A DNA stretch of 64,000 bases, taken from NCBI RefSeq assembly GCF_001641635.1, contig NZ_LUUB01000022.1, positions 40,547-104,546 on the forward strand. The letters run 5' to 3'. Positions 17,386 to 25,193 of this stretch are shown in pieces. Below the pieces are notes generated by a model. That model was not told the DNA's origin and did not search any database. It saw nothing but the letters and a program-made list of their open reading frames with translations. This DNA is from Bradyrhizobium centrolobii (GTDB taxonomy: Bacteria; Pseudomonadota; Alphaproteobacteria; Rhizobiales; Xanthobacteraceae). Numbering within the stretch: position 1 is the stretch's first letter; each line of letters begins with the position of its first letter. A program made the translations under genes and the position numbers.

Positions 17386-18990
17386 ATGAGTCAGAACACT
17401 GCCGGCGCAACGCCGTTTCCTCTCGGCGTCTTTGTGGGAAACCCAAACTATTTTGATTCGAAGGAGGAGGCGAGTTTCGAAGCAAACTTCAACGCCTTCT
17501 CAACGCTGATGAAGAGCACGCCGCAATTCCTCGACCAGTATGGCGATCAGCGACTGCCTATCTCGGAATGGGTTGGTCAATCGAGCTGGAATGCCGCCTC
17601 GATGGCGCAGTCGCCAGTGCTCAAAGATGTTACGCCGGTGATCGGCTTGCCGATGACCTCGACGGCGTCAGGTTCTGGAACCCCTGATCAGTTCTACAAG
17701 GACTTCGCGGCCGGGAAATACGATTCCGTTCTGCAGGGCATGGTCAAGGCCTGGGCCGACAACGGCTTCACGACACAGATCTGGCGGCCCGGCTGGGAGA
17801 TGAATATCGACACCATGCCGTCCTATGCCGGAAATGACGCCACAACGCGCGCTGATTGGGTCAAGGCCTTCCAGCACATCTATACGGTGTTGCACGCTGC
17901 GGGTCAGGCTGATGGGGTGAACATCCAGGTGGCATGGAACCCGAGCGTCGTGAATTACAGCCACGCCGGCAACGTGATCGAGACGGCTTACCCCGGGAAT
18001 AAGTACGTCGATATCATCGCCGCTGACGCCTATGGCGATGTCTTTCCCTACGGCTCGCCGACACATCTGTATGACTGGGACAAGAGCGGGCAGGTCCTCA
18101 ACTCGTCCCACCCGGTCTACGACTCGAGCGTTCAGCAATGGGCGGCGGATCCGGTCAACCTCCAGCACTACTACACCTACCCGGCCTCCAACCAATGGTC
18201 ACTCGATGGCAGCGAGGGCCATGCGACCACGCTGCAGCAGCTGATCGATCTCGCCAAATCGGCAGGCAAGCCATTCGCAATTGCCGAGACCGGCGCCGGC
18301 AATACGCACGACGGCGCGGGTCTCACCGACAATCCGACCTTCGCAAAGTGGCTCGCCGACACGCTGCATCAATCGGGCGTCAACGTCAGCTTCGTGAATA
18401 TCTGGGATTCGAACTCCGGCGGAAATTATCAGTTCACCAGTTCCGCCGACCACAAGCCGCTCGAGGCTGCGGCATGGGCAAAATATTTCGGCGACCCGCC
18501 CACATCCGCATCCGAATCTACGCCAACTGAGTCGTCAGCTTCTTTAGATGGCCATGTGGCTGGCGACAACACCGTGAGCGCCAGCCATCCGGCCTCGACT
18601 CAAACCACCGCTCCCGGAAGCACCGCGCCAATGTCTGTCGGCACGACCGGGATCAGCAACGCGACTAGCACCATCGCAATCGATGCTGCCCACGACAGTC
18701 TTCATTTCAATTCCACGCCCGCCGTAACCAATGGAGCGACCACTCTCTCCCTCGCGACTAGAGTCTCTGGCAACGATGCATTTGATTTCCACCAGCATGC
18801 TGGCACAAATTCCGGAACCCCGGGCAGTTTCTTGGCGGACGGGGATACTGTGCACGGTAACATGACCGCGCTTGTGAACGAATCCCACGCCACTGCTGGG
18901 CACGGCGCAGTCTTCGGTCCTTCCCTCGAGACGAGTCCAGCAAGCGCTCATAACGCGGCGCTTCACTTTAGCGACTTCGTCATTTTCTAG
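17386..18990 (+). CDS. GH26-like glycoside hydrolase with C-terminal non-classical secretion region
   Basis: This 534-residue protein has a (beta/alpha)8 hydrolase domain over residues 1-370. The likely acid/base is Glu138 in RPGWEMN and the nucleophile Glu301 in AIAETGAG, the arrangement of clan GH-A/GH26 enzymes that cut mannans and related glycans. There is no N-terminal signal peptide. The C-terminal 160 residues are Ser/Thr/Gly-rich and end in LHFSDFVIF, like substrates of type I secretion. In this locus it probably trims or releases the exopolysaccharide, as ExoK/ExsH-type glycanases do. A GC-rich hairpin follows 76 bases after the stop. The substrate is unknown. Confidence 0.78.
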   Translation: MSQNTAGATPFPLGVFVGNPNYFDSKEEASFEANFNAFSTLMKSTPQFLDQYGDQRLPISEWVGQSSWNAASMAQSPVLKDVTPVIGLPMTSTASGSGTPDQFYKDFAAGKYDSVLQGMVKAWADNGFTTQIWRPGWEMNIDTMPSYAGNDATTRADWVKAFQHIYTVLHAAGQADGVNIQVAWNPSVVNYSHAGNVIETAYPGNKYVDIIAADAYGDVFPYGSPTHLYDWDKSGQVLNSSHPVYDSSVQQWAADPVNLQHYYTYPASNQWSLDGSEGHATTLQQLIDLAKSAGKPFAIAETGAGNTHDGAGLTDNPTFAKWLADTLHQSGVNVSFVNIWDSNSGGNYQFTSSADHKPLEAAAWAKYFGDPPTSASESTPTESSASLDGHVAGDNTVSASHPASTQTTAPGSTAPMSVGTTGISNATSTIAIDAAHDSLHFNSTPAVTNGATTLSLATRVSGNDAFDFHQHAGTNSGTPGSFLADGDTVHGNMTALVNESHATAGHGAVFGPSLETSPASAHNAALHFSDFVIF

Positions 18991-19066
18991 TTCTGCCACT
19001 CCACCGTCAGGTGACACACAACCCTGTTCGGTCAAGGCAAGAGCCAGTGTGTCCAGGTCGACCATC

Positions 19067-19088
19067 GGAGCGCGCAAATGCGCGCTCC
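19067..19088 (+). terminator. intrinsic-terminator-like hairpin after the glycanase gene
   Basis: GGAGCGCGC and GCGCGCTCC form a perfect 9-bp stem with an AAAT loop. Only a CCGTCTTG tail follows, so T enrichment is weak. It sits 76 bases after the glycanase stop and before the antisense TamB remnant. Confidence 0.6.
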
Positions 19089-19229
19089 CCGTCTTGAGGC
19101 ATGCCGTCGTCAAAATTCATCGAAAGTTCTTCAAGAAATTTGATTGATCCGGAAGCCCGGACGTAGAGGGCAAGAGGTCCAAGCTGTGGTCGACGCCAAC
19201 GGGCGCTTTGAACGGCTCGTGGCAGCGGC

Positions 19230-20020
19230 TTACCATTCGAATCGCGTGCCGACCCCGACGGATGTCGAGCCCTTCGCATCGACATCCGACTCGACGCGGA
19301 TGTGGCGCGTCACGTCGACATTGGCCGACACCGCACGCCAACGCTCAGCCTGTCGCCGAGCGCGCGCGAGGGCCGACCATCGGACCGCCCGCCCCGGCGC
19401 CGACGTTCAGATTGTCGACCCCAAGCGAGCGGCGCATGCGGTCCACGGTTCCCTCACCACCGCTTGCAAACTGGGCCGCGGCCCCTGCGAGCTGCACGGC
19501 CTGCGAGGTCGTCAGGCTGCCCGAAGCTTTCTGAAAGAGAATGCGCGACAGGATCTCATCCTGCGGCAACTCGGGCTGCGAGTGGAAGGCGAAGACCGGC
19601 GCGGCCCGCCGGTCCCGAGATTCCGACCTGTGCGGTGATGTCGGAGGCCTGTATCTCTGCCGCGAAATCGAGCTCGGGCGCGAGATCTCCGTTGAAGGAG
19701 AGATTGCCCTTGGTGAAGGTCAACGTCTTTCCGAGCACCGCCATCTTGCCCTGGAAAAGCGAGAAAGCGCCCTTCGGCACCGGACCGTTGGTCGTGCCGC
19801 CCACGTGAACGGAGCCGCCGAGCTCCGCAGTCACCCCGCGGCCGTGGATGAAGACGTGGTTCGGCGCCGAGACCGTCACGTCGAGCCCAGCGTTGAAGAG
19901 CGCCTGGCGCCCCTTGTTGCCTTTCGGCGTCTCGGCCTCGCGCGCAGCCGCGAGGCGTGCAGCGGCCTGGCCCGAGGCATTCACATGGTTGATGCCCTCG
20001 AGAGCCCGTTCGCGATCTCT
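19230..20020 (-). pseudogene. TamB (DUF490) C-terminal remnant with several frameshifts
   Basis: Read on the minus strand, consecutive frames give VSAPNHVFIHGRGVTAELGG, then GKTLTFTKGNLSFNGDLAPE, then QPELPQDEILSRILFQKASG, then RRSLGVDNLNVGAG, and finally VSANVDVTRHIRVESDVDA ending RFEW with a TAA at 19230-19232. This is the order of the conserved C-terminal domain of TamB, which inserts into the envelope and aids lipid or autotransporter traffic. One extra base near 19603 causes the first frame break and more damage lies near 19345-19380. Everything N-terminal to the last 250 or so residues is missing. An intact tamB is expected elsewhere in the genome. Confidence 0.8.
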
Positions 20021-20333
20021 TATTGATTGAACAAAAACCACTTGATTGAACAAAGACCACGGCGTTCAACAATTCTCCACGATTCAAATACGCTCCGCGA
20101 AAAATGTTCTACCGATCGTGCGGCCCCCGTTCGGGAGGCACGGCGTGCTACCCTTGCCATTGTGGTGATGAGACGGCGTTTCGGAAACGATCCGCGAATT
20201 ATACGAAGGCCTGGTGCGCCGCAATCCGCGTTGACCTCCTCTACGGAGGAAGGTCATGCGGCGATCCGACGCCGACTTTCGCGTCATTTCCGCACATTAT
20301 CGCGCGAGTTTGAACGATTATTCAACTCTATCG

Positions 20334-20372
20334 TTTAAACCGTTGTTAGGTCGCCGCCATTAACACTCGTGG
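20334..20372 (+). promoter_or_regulatory. CtrA-like box, second copy of the 39-bp element
   Basis: TTAA-N7-TTAG at 20334-20348, then CCATTAA and GTGGC, at the same spacing as in 16494-16532. It ends 19 bases before the GTG start of the intact paralogue. Conservation in front of two diverged genes argues for function. Confidence 0.45.
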
Positions 20373-20391
20373 CCATTTCGAGGAGTTTTGC

Positions 20392-20670
20392 GTGAGTACC
20401 GTCGTTGTCTTCAGTCTGTTGATCGGATCGCTGCTGGGGGGCCGATTCCGAATCTTTATCCTGCCGCCCGCCATCATTCTTGGCGCTGCGATCCTCGGTG
20501 CAGTCTCTGCCTGGCACGGAGATGGTGCAGCTCACACCGTTGTTATGATCCTTGTCTTTGCAGCGGTGCTTCAGCTTGGCTATTTCTGCGGCGCGCTTCT
20601 GGTCCGCACTCGCGCGGCGGTCTATCGCGGCAAGGCCGCGCCGTCGCTCGACAGCCAAGGTATCGGCTAG
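20392..20670 (+). CDS. small two-helix inner-membrane protein (intact copy)
   Basis: This 92-residue protein has two hydrophobic helices around a conserved GGRFRIFILPPAIILGAAIL motif and an arginine-rich cytoplasmic tail (VRTRAAVYRGK). The start is a GTG at 20392, preceded by GAGGAG at 20379-20384. The frameshifted gene at 16551 is its paralogue. It lies 187 bases before the second phosphatase gene. I do not know a function for this family. Its repeated association with phosphatase and polysaccharide genes is the only clue. Confidence 0.7.
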   Translation: MSTVVVFSLLIGSLLGGRFRIFILPPAIILGAAILGAVSAWHGDGAAHTVVMILVFAAVLQLGYFCGALLVRTRAAVYRGKAAPSLDSQGIG

Positions 20671-20782
20671 GCAAGCCGGAGCGTGACGGGTCGACGATTC
20701 GTAGAGGCGTGCGGTGATCCGTCAGGCGCACAAATGGGCATTCGCCCCGCATGCGTGGGAAAAAAGCGGCTCACGGCGTCCC

Positions 20783-20816
20783 GATTTCGTCGATAGCATG
20801 ATTTCGTCGATAGCAT
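20783..20816 (+). repeat. perfect 17-bp tandem duplication
   Basis: GATTTCGTCGATAGCAT occurs twice with no gap (20783-20799 and 20800-20816), 42 bases before the second phosphatase gene and immediately before an ATTGACA that could be a -35 element. It looks like a slippage event. Confidence 0.9.
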
Positions 20817-20857
20817 ATTGACATCTCGGGCGAAGCTCTCTGAAAGACTTCAACGCC

Positions 20858-21592
20858 ATGCTCACGACCGCGCCCCAAAATTCGCCCCGGCCGAAACTAC
20901 CGAACGGCGTGCGCATCTATGCAATCAGCGACATCCACGGTTGCGCGCACCTGCTCGAGCAGATGTTCGCCGTCATCGATGCCGACATGGCGAATAGCCG
21001 GCCGTATCGCGCCATCGAGGTCTTTCTCGGCGACTACATCGACCGCGGACCGGACTCGCGTCACACCCTCGATCTCCTGATCAGGCGCAGCCGCCGCCGC
21101 AACACGGTCTTCCTCAAGGGCAATCACGAGGCGTATTTCACCTCGGTGCTGGAGGATCCCTCGCGCGTCACCGAATGGTTTCAGTTCGGCGGGCTCCAGA
21201 CCATGATGTCCTACGGCGTGTCGGCCGCGCCGGGCCTCAGCAAGGACGAGCAGTCCGATCTCGTGCGCGAGCTCGCGTCTGCAATGCCCCTACAGCACGT
21301 CGCGTTCTTGCGCCAGTTGCGGCCGACGTTCACCTGCGGCGACTTCTTCTTCGTTCATGCGGGGGTTCGTCCGGGGATCCCGCTTTCCGAACAGCGCGAA
21401 TCGGATTTGTTATGGATCAGGGACGAATTTCTTCAGAGCAAGAAGCGCTTCGGCAAATATGTCGTGCACGGCCATACACCGGTGCGCCAGGCCGAGCTGC
21501 TTGAAAACCGGGCCAATATCGACACGGGGGCATATGCCACCGGCAATCTGACCCTGCTGTTCATCCAGGGCGACAGCATGCTCGCGATCTAG
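20858..21592 (+). CDS. PPP-type metallophosphatase, copy 2
   Basis: This 244-residue paralogue of the gene at 13741 keeps every metal-site block (DIHG, GDYIDRGPDS, GNHE, FFFVHAG, HGHTPV) and the same C-terminal end (NRANIDTGAYATGNLTL). The N-terminus is shorter, and the start at 20858 is unambiguous because the shared core begins 20 residues later. Both copies look catalytically intact, so they probably differ in target or expression. It is preceded by the small membrane protein gene and by a 17-bp tandem duplication that may alter its promoter. Confidence 0.88.
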   Translation: MLTTAPQNSPRPKLPNGVRIYAISDIHGCAHLLEQMFAVIDADMANSRPYRAIEVFLGDYIDRGPDSRHTLDLLIRRSRRRNTVFLKGNHEAYFTSVLEDPSRVTEWFQFGGLQTMMSYGVSAAPGLSKDEQSDLVRELASAMPLQHVAFLRQLRPTFTCGDFFFVHAGVRPGIPLSEQRESDLLWIRDEFLQSKKRFGKYVVHGHTPVRQAELLENRANIDTGAYATGNLTLLFIQGDSMLAI

Positions 21593-21637
21593 GCGCGGCA
21601 TCCCTCGCAGCGAGGCGTCCGCGCACCGCTCCAGCCG

Positions 21638-22060
21638 TCAATTGGTGCCGCCCATCGGCGGCCTGTATTCCGGAAAGCGACTGAGCATTGCCGCCTTGAT
21701 GAATTTGAAATGGGCAATCGAGGCGCCGAGCTCCTTGAGCCTGCGCTGGCCGTTCAGGATCTCCTTGTCGAACAAATCCTGGTGATGATTGTCCAGCGGC
21801 TCCCGCTCGAGATATTCGTCGTCGCCATTGCCGAAGGTCACGGCCGCCCGCGCCAGCACGTCTTCAACCCGGCGGTTCAACCCTGACTGCTCCCGCTCGG
21901 CCGCGTGCAACGCGTTTTCAATCGCCAGCATGATGGCTTCGATGCGCGTGCGATCCGTTTCGGCGTCGCGCTCGGGGGATCGCGCACGAAACACCTGTTC
22001 CCCCCGGAAGTGATCTCTCAGGAAGTTCTGGGTGCGGGCCCGCAAGAACAGTTGGAACAT
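21638..22060 (-). CDS. conserved-looking cytosolic protein of unknown function
   Basis: This 140-residue, highly charged, helix-rich protein begins MFQLFLRARTQNFLRDHF and contains an ALHAAEREQSGLNRRVEDVL heptad-like stretch. It has no signal peptide or membrane helix. Upstream on its strand is TTAACATTTATTAACC (22106-22121), close to a CtrA-type site but with N6 spacing. Family not recognised. Coding potential is good, with no plausible overlapping gene. Confidence 0.65.
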   Translation of the reverse strand: MFQLFLRARTQNFLRDHFRGEQVFRARSPERDAETDRTRIEAIMLAIENALHAAEREQSGLNRRVEDVLARAAVTFGNGDDEYLEREPLDNHHQDLFDKEILNGQRRLKELGASIAHFKFIKAAMLSRFPEYRPPMGGTN

Positions 22061-22110
22061 GCGTGCACTTTCCGGTTGAAACGCCAGACCAGAAAATGGG
22101 CCGACGATGG

Positions 22111-22395
22111 TTAATAAATGTTAAAGCCCTCGGGCTGCTCCGCGCGACTTTGTGCCATCCAGGCCTTCCAGGCGCCCTCGTGCTTCTCGTACAGTTCCAG
22201 CCAACGTTGCTCCCCGGCGGCCTGCCACAGAGTATCCCCGTCGCGCGCGGCCGGCCTGCCCAGCTGACCCGTGGACGACTCGCTATCGAGCCGCTCAAAC
22301 TCGAAGGTTTCCTCGAGCGTCAGACCTATCAGGACGCGCCGCCCGACCGCATCGACGAAATATCGCCGCGGAGCATTGTTCCTCGAACTAACCAT
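22111..22395 (-). CDS. small protein of unknown function, coupled to a 41-residue membrane peptide gene
   Basis: This 94-residue protein begins MVSSRNNAPRRYFVDAVGRR; the long upstream extension in the same frame is non-coding because the 41-codon gene occupies it in another frame. The C-terminus is rich in Trp and Glu (QRWLELYEKHEGAWKAW). The start codon lies within the last codons of the upstream small gene (8-base overlap), suggesting translational coupling. No family recognised. Confidence 0.65.
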   Translation of the reverse strand: MVSSRNNAPRRYFVDAVGRRVLIGLTLEETFEFERLDSESSTGQLGRPAARDGDTLWQAAGEQRWLELYEKHEGAWKAWMAQSRAEQPEGFNIY

Positions 22396-22513
22396 GGCGC
22401 GCCACCTCTCTCGCCATCCACTGCCCGCTGAGGGTGTCGAGATGACGACCGTAGAACCAGACAAAAAGCGATGCGCCCGCGAGCGGAACAATCAGGGCAA
22501 TCAGCCAGAGCAT
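22388..22513 (-). CDS. 41-residue single-helix membrane protein
   Basis: A short minus-strand frame, ATG at 22513 and TAG at 22390-22388, encodes MLWLIALIVPLAGASLFVWF followed by YGRHLDTLSGQWMAREVARHG. It has one strong transmembrane helix and a polar tail. It overlaps the next gene by 8 bases in a different frame, typical of coupled bacterial genes. It is shorter than usual ORF cut-offs, so automated annotation may miss it. Confidence 0.6.
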   Translation of the reverse strand: MLWLIALIVPLAGASLFVWFYGRHLDTLSGQWMAREVARHG

Positions 22514-22681
22514 CGACCAAAGTCCTCAATCCATCACAGGGAGGGCTATCACTTCACTGCTTGCAAGATCTGCTTGGATCGCTCTTGCAAGATCCATGCG
22601 CAGTCCTGTGCGATGGCCCCGAAGACGGAGGCGATCTCGAGCAGGCAAGGACAGACGCGATCGCCGCTCGGTTGCAAATCC

Positions 22682-22882
22682 TCAGAATGCACGCCGCACC
22701 CGCGCCAGTGACGGGTTCTGCCGAGCCACGGTCGGACCATAGGGCCGATACAGCGGTTGACGCTCCCTCCGCATGCGGGATCGCCACGCGCGCGTCGCAT
22801 AGCCTGCGACGAAGCCTGCGAAGATCGAGACGATGATCACGAATAGCGTCATTCGGAATTCTTCCCAGTTACGGAGCGCCAT
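22682..22882 (-). CDS. small single-helix membrane protein
   Basis: This 66-residue protein has one helix (FVIIVSIFAGFVAGYATRAW) followed by a very basic tail (RSRMRRERQPLYRPYG). Either the ATG at 22882 (preceded by AGAAAGAAG) or the one at 22852 (preceded by GGAAGAA) could be used. Function unknown. It sits with three other tiny minus-strand genes between 22.1 and 23.2 kb. Confidence 0.6.
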   Translation of the reverse strand: MALRNWEEFRMTLFVIIVSIFAGFVAGYATRAWRSRMRRERQPLYRPYGPTVARQNPSLARVRRAF

Positions 22883-23010
22883 CTTCTTTCTAATGCGGCA
22901 TTCTCAGCTTCGAGTTGTGTCGACATCATGAAGTGCGCCGCCAATTTTCTTGTCAGGCGCGAGAAATTTTGGACAGCATCATGCTCGCGAAGTGATCGCG
23001 CATTCGCGCG

Positions 23011-23205
23011 TCAACCGAGGAACCAGAGGAACAATCGCACCAGCAGCAGCGTGATGAAGTACACCCAGCCTGCCATCGCGATCAGCGCAACGCTGAAAAA
23101 CGCGCCTTCGAATGCCCGCTCCCTGATCTTTGTAAGAGGGAGTGCCGCTCGCGCTTTTTGAAGCATCTCGGTCTTCTGATTGGCTCGTGTCGTTTGCGCG
23201 ATCAT
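23011..23205 (-). CDS. small membrane protein with one or two C-terminal helices
   Basis: This 64-residue product starts MIAQTTRANQKTEMLQKARA, a basic amphipathic N-terminus, and ends in a long hydrophobic region (FFSVALIAMAGWVYFITLLLVRLFLWFLG) that would span the membrane once or form a hairpin. I chose the ATG at 23205 because the earlier part of the same frame, up to 23343, lacks coding character. Unknown family. Confidence 0.55.
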   Translation of the reverse strand: MIAQTTRANQKTEMLQKARAALPLTKIRERAFEGAFFSVALIAMAGWVYFITLLLVRLFLWFLG

Positions 23206-23591
23206 AGCCGAACGAATTCGACGATCTCGTGACGACTCGTCTGAGGGAAGCGCAACGCCATTCGTCGAGATCACCGCTGAATGCATGCGTCGCGCTGGAT
23301 CAATTCTCGACCCGAGACGTTGCAGTGATCGCCGTAAAATCATTCGATCAACGTTGATTGTTGTTGATTTGCAGCGCGCGGCAATGACGTCGAACGGGAC
23401 GCGCTCAGACTTGCATCAAACGCTCTGCACTCCACCGCAACGCCCGGCCCGTCGCCATCATGCGCATCCTCAACCGTCCGTCTCCAATCTCTTTGGCGAA
23501 AAAGCCTCAGACCAGTGCAGCAGCCGTGATCGCGGCGGAATGCACTCTCATACGGGTCATCTCCATCGTCCGGAAATTGCCGCGCGCGATA
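23206..23591. other. gene-free interval before the rmlB remnant
   Basis: I see no intact gene in these 386 bases. The reading frame that runs from 23460 into the rmlB remnant is not homologous to RmlB before about 23592, so the 5' part of that gene has been lost or replaced. Confidence 0.4.
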
Positions 23592-23946
23592 TCCGATCAC
23601 GCGGAGGGGCTGACGCTGGTGCTCGAGCGCAAGGTCGGCGAGACCTACAATATCGGCGCGCGGGCCGCGCTCAACCTCGATGTAGTCGAGCGCATCGGCG
23701 ATCTACTCGACGAGCCCTCGCTCGGGACCGCGGGTGCTCGCCGCAGGCCTGATCAGTCTCGTGGCGGCCCGGCCCGGTCACGACCTGCGCTCTGCCATGG
23801 CCCCGGGCAAGATCGAGCGCAAGCTCGGCTGGCGGGATTTCGAGAGCCGGCCTGCGAAACCCGTCCGCTGGTTCTGCGACAACCGGGCCTGATGGCAGAG
23901 CATCCTCGATCGCGGCTATCGGCGCGCGCGGATCGACCTCGGTTAA
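23592..23946 (+). pseudogene. rmlB/rfbB (dTDP-glucose 4,6-dehydratase) 3' remnant
   Basis: The first frame reads SDHAEGLTLVLERKVGETYN and NLDVVERIGDLLDE, the C-terminal region of dTDP-glucose 4,6-dehydratase. After a frame change near 23730 a second frame gives AARPGHDLRSAM, KIERKLGWRDFES and VRWFCDNRA, then a TGA where the family has tryptophan, then WQSILDRGYRRARIDLG and the true end TAA (23944-23946). Only the last 115 residues or so survive. RmlB makes dTDP-4-keto-6-deoxyglucose for rhamnose-type sugars. This copy cannot be functional. Confidence 0.8.
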
Positions 23947-24167
23947 CGAAACTCCGTGGTTATACGGAGCGTCATGCGCCGATTTCACCCCGGTAAGGTT
24001 GAGCGGTTAGCTTAATCCGCGTTGTTTGTTGCGAAGTCTATCGGATCGCCTATCCATTTTCCTCACCGGGCTTCCCCAGGCCCGGCCCCACCCAAGCAAA
24101 GCCGTCGAGCGAATATGGGTCCGCTTGGCGGCTTTGTCGTTATGTCGACGAGAGGATGATTTCGGTT

Positions 24168-24341
24168 ATGGCGCGCAGGCCCTGGTCGTTCAAGGAAGAC
24201 CGCCGGCTGATGGAGTTGGCCAAGTCTTCGACTTCGCTGGAAGAGGCGGCGAAACTTCTCGGACGCTCGCCCGATGCGATCAAACGCATGGCCTTGCGCC
24301 TCGGCCTGACGCTGAAATCCAAGAGCACCAAGAAGAACTAG
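24168..24341 (+). CDS. small SANT/HTH-like protein
   Basis: This 57-residue product reads MARRPWSFKEDRRLMELAKS and continues with LEEAAKLLGRSPDAIKRMALRLG, a tri-helical Myb/SANT-like or HTH pattern seen in many short Bradyrhizobium proteins. It probably binds DNA or a regulatory protein. I prefer the ATG at 24168 over the one at 24156 because the conserved motif starts there. Its targets are unknown. Confidence 0.6.
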   Translation: MARRPWSFKEDRRLMELAKSSTSLEEAAKLLGRSPDAIKRMALRLGLTLKSKSTKKN

Positions 24342-24564
24342 CGTCCGTCGCGCCGGCCGTGCCGCAACAATTCATGGACGTCTGCGACCTCCCTCATCAA
24401 TCGATGAACGAAAGACGCCAATCGACGCAGCCCGAACGCCTTCAGCGCTCTCGATCTCTCCGCGCCCGGATGTTAAGCTGCAGCGATAAGGATTGAACGT
24501 CGTCCCTTTCTGGCGGAGAACGGTCGCTCAACTGGCTTCGGTATCCCCTCGACAGTCTGTTGGA

Positions 24565-24592
24565 GGGATGCACCATGTGGGATGCACCATGT
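24565..24592 (+). repeat. perfect 14-bp tandem duplication across a start codon
   Basis: GGGATGCACCATGT is repeated head to tail (24565-24578, 24579-24592). The second copy contains the ATG of the DUF3551-like gene. The first copy brings a decoy ATG at 24575 in the wrong frame next to the GGAGGG ribosome site at 24562-24567. Confidence 0.9.
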
Positions 24593-24841
24593 TGTCCCGC
24601 ACATTCGCCGTAGCTTTGCTCGTGGCTCTACCTTCAGTGGCGTCGGCGCAAGTTCCTGTGCGGTTGGGATTTCCGAACGGCGCGCCATGGTGCGCCTTCG
24701 GCTTCGATTGCAGATTCCTGAATTTTCGGGGAATGCGCAGACTGGATCTATGATCCCGCACGAAACTGCCTCAAGAATCCGTACTTCGCGGCCCGCTACT
24801 CCACCGATGCCGACAAGGGCTGGTCCTACAATCGGCGTTGA
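24589..24841 (+). pseudogene. DUF3551-like small secreted protein, frameshifted
   Basis: From the ATG at 24589 the product has a signal peptide (MLSRTFAVALLVALPSVASA) and then APWCAFGFDCRFLNF. One base too many in the TTTT at 24723-24726 throws it out of frame. Dropping one T gives GECADWIYDPARNCLKNPYF and an end at TGA 24839-24841, a complete 83-residue protein with the cysteine and NPYF pattern of the DUF3551 family. A 14-bp duplication also displaces its start from the ribosome site. Two lesions make true inactivation more likely than a sequencing error. Confidence 0.65.
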
Positions 24842-24863
24842 ACTGACCCGGTTGGCCGCCGTC

Positions 24864-25028
24864 ATGGCAAACGCTTTCCTTATTGTGATGTCGATCTGGT
24901 TCGGCATTAGCATCCTGTTCGTGGCAGTGGGCTTGTGGGTTACCGGGCCGGAAGGCTGGCATGTTGGTGCCGCCGCCGGCCAACTCAGCTCTGCCTACGT
25001 GAAATCGCGCCTGCGCCGCCACGCTTGA
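24864..25028 (+). CDS. small single-helix membrane protein
   Basis: The 54-residue product begins MANAFLIVMSIWFGISILFV, a strong membrane helix, and ends with a basic tail (YVKSRLRRHA). It starts 22 bases after the end of the broken DUF3551-like gene. Function unknown. It is short, but its hydrophobic pattern and stop position are coherent. Confidence 0.5.
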   Translation: MANAFLIVMSIWFGISILFVAVGLWVTGPEGWHVGAAAGQLSSAYVKSRLRRHA

Positions 25029-25125
25029 CGTTATCTTGATGAACGGCCGCGGGAAGGTACTTTGACAGCCGATCCGCGCCGAAGGAGCCTGTGAACCTGG
25101 GTTCATACAACCGCAGGCGTTGGTT

Positions 25126-25145
25126 TTAAACCTTATCTTAGCGCC
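25126..25145 (+). promoter_or_regulatory. TTAAACC-N5-TTAG-CGCC element upstream of the EAL gene
   Basis: It resembles the CtrA-like boxes at 16494 and 20334 (TTAAACC, then TTAG, then CGCC) with one extra spacer base. It lies 48 bases before the EAL gene start. The match is partial. Confidence 0.3.
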
Positions 25146-25193
25146 TCGACGGTTAGAATTCGGGTAATCCTCTCTTAACCCCCGTCGGGCCGG

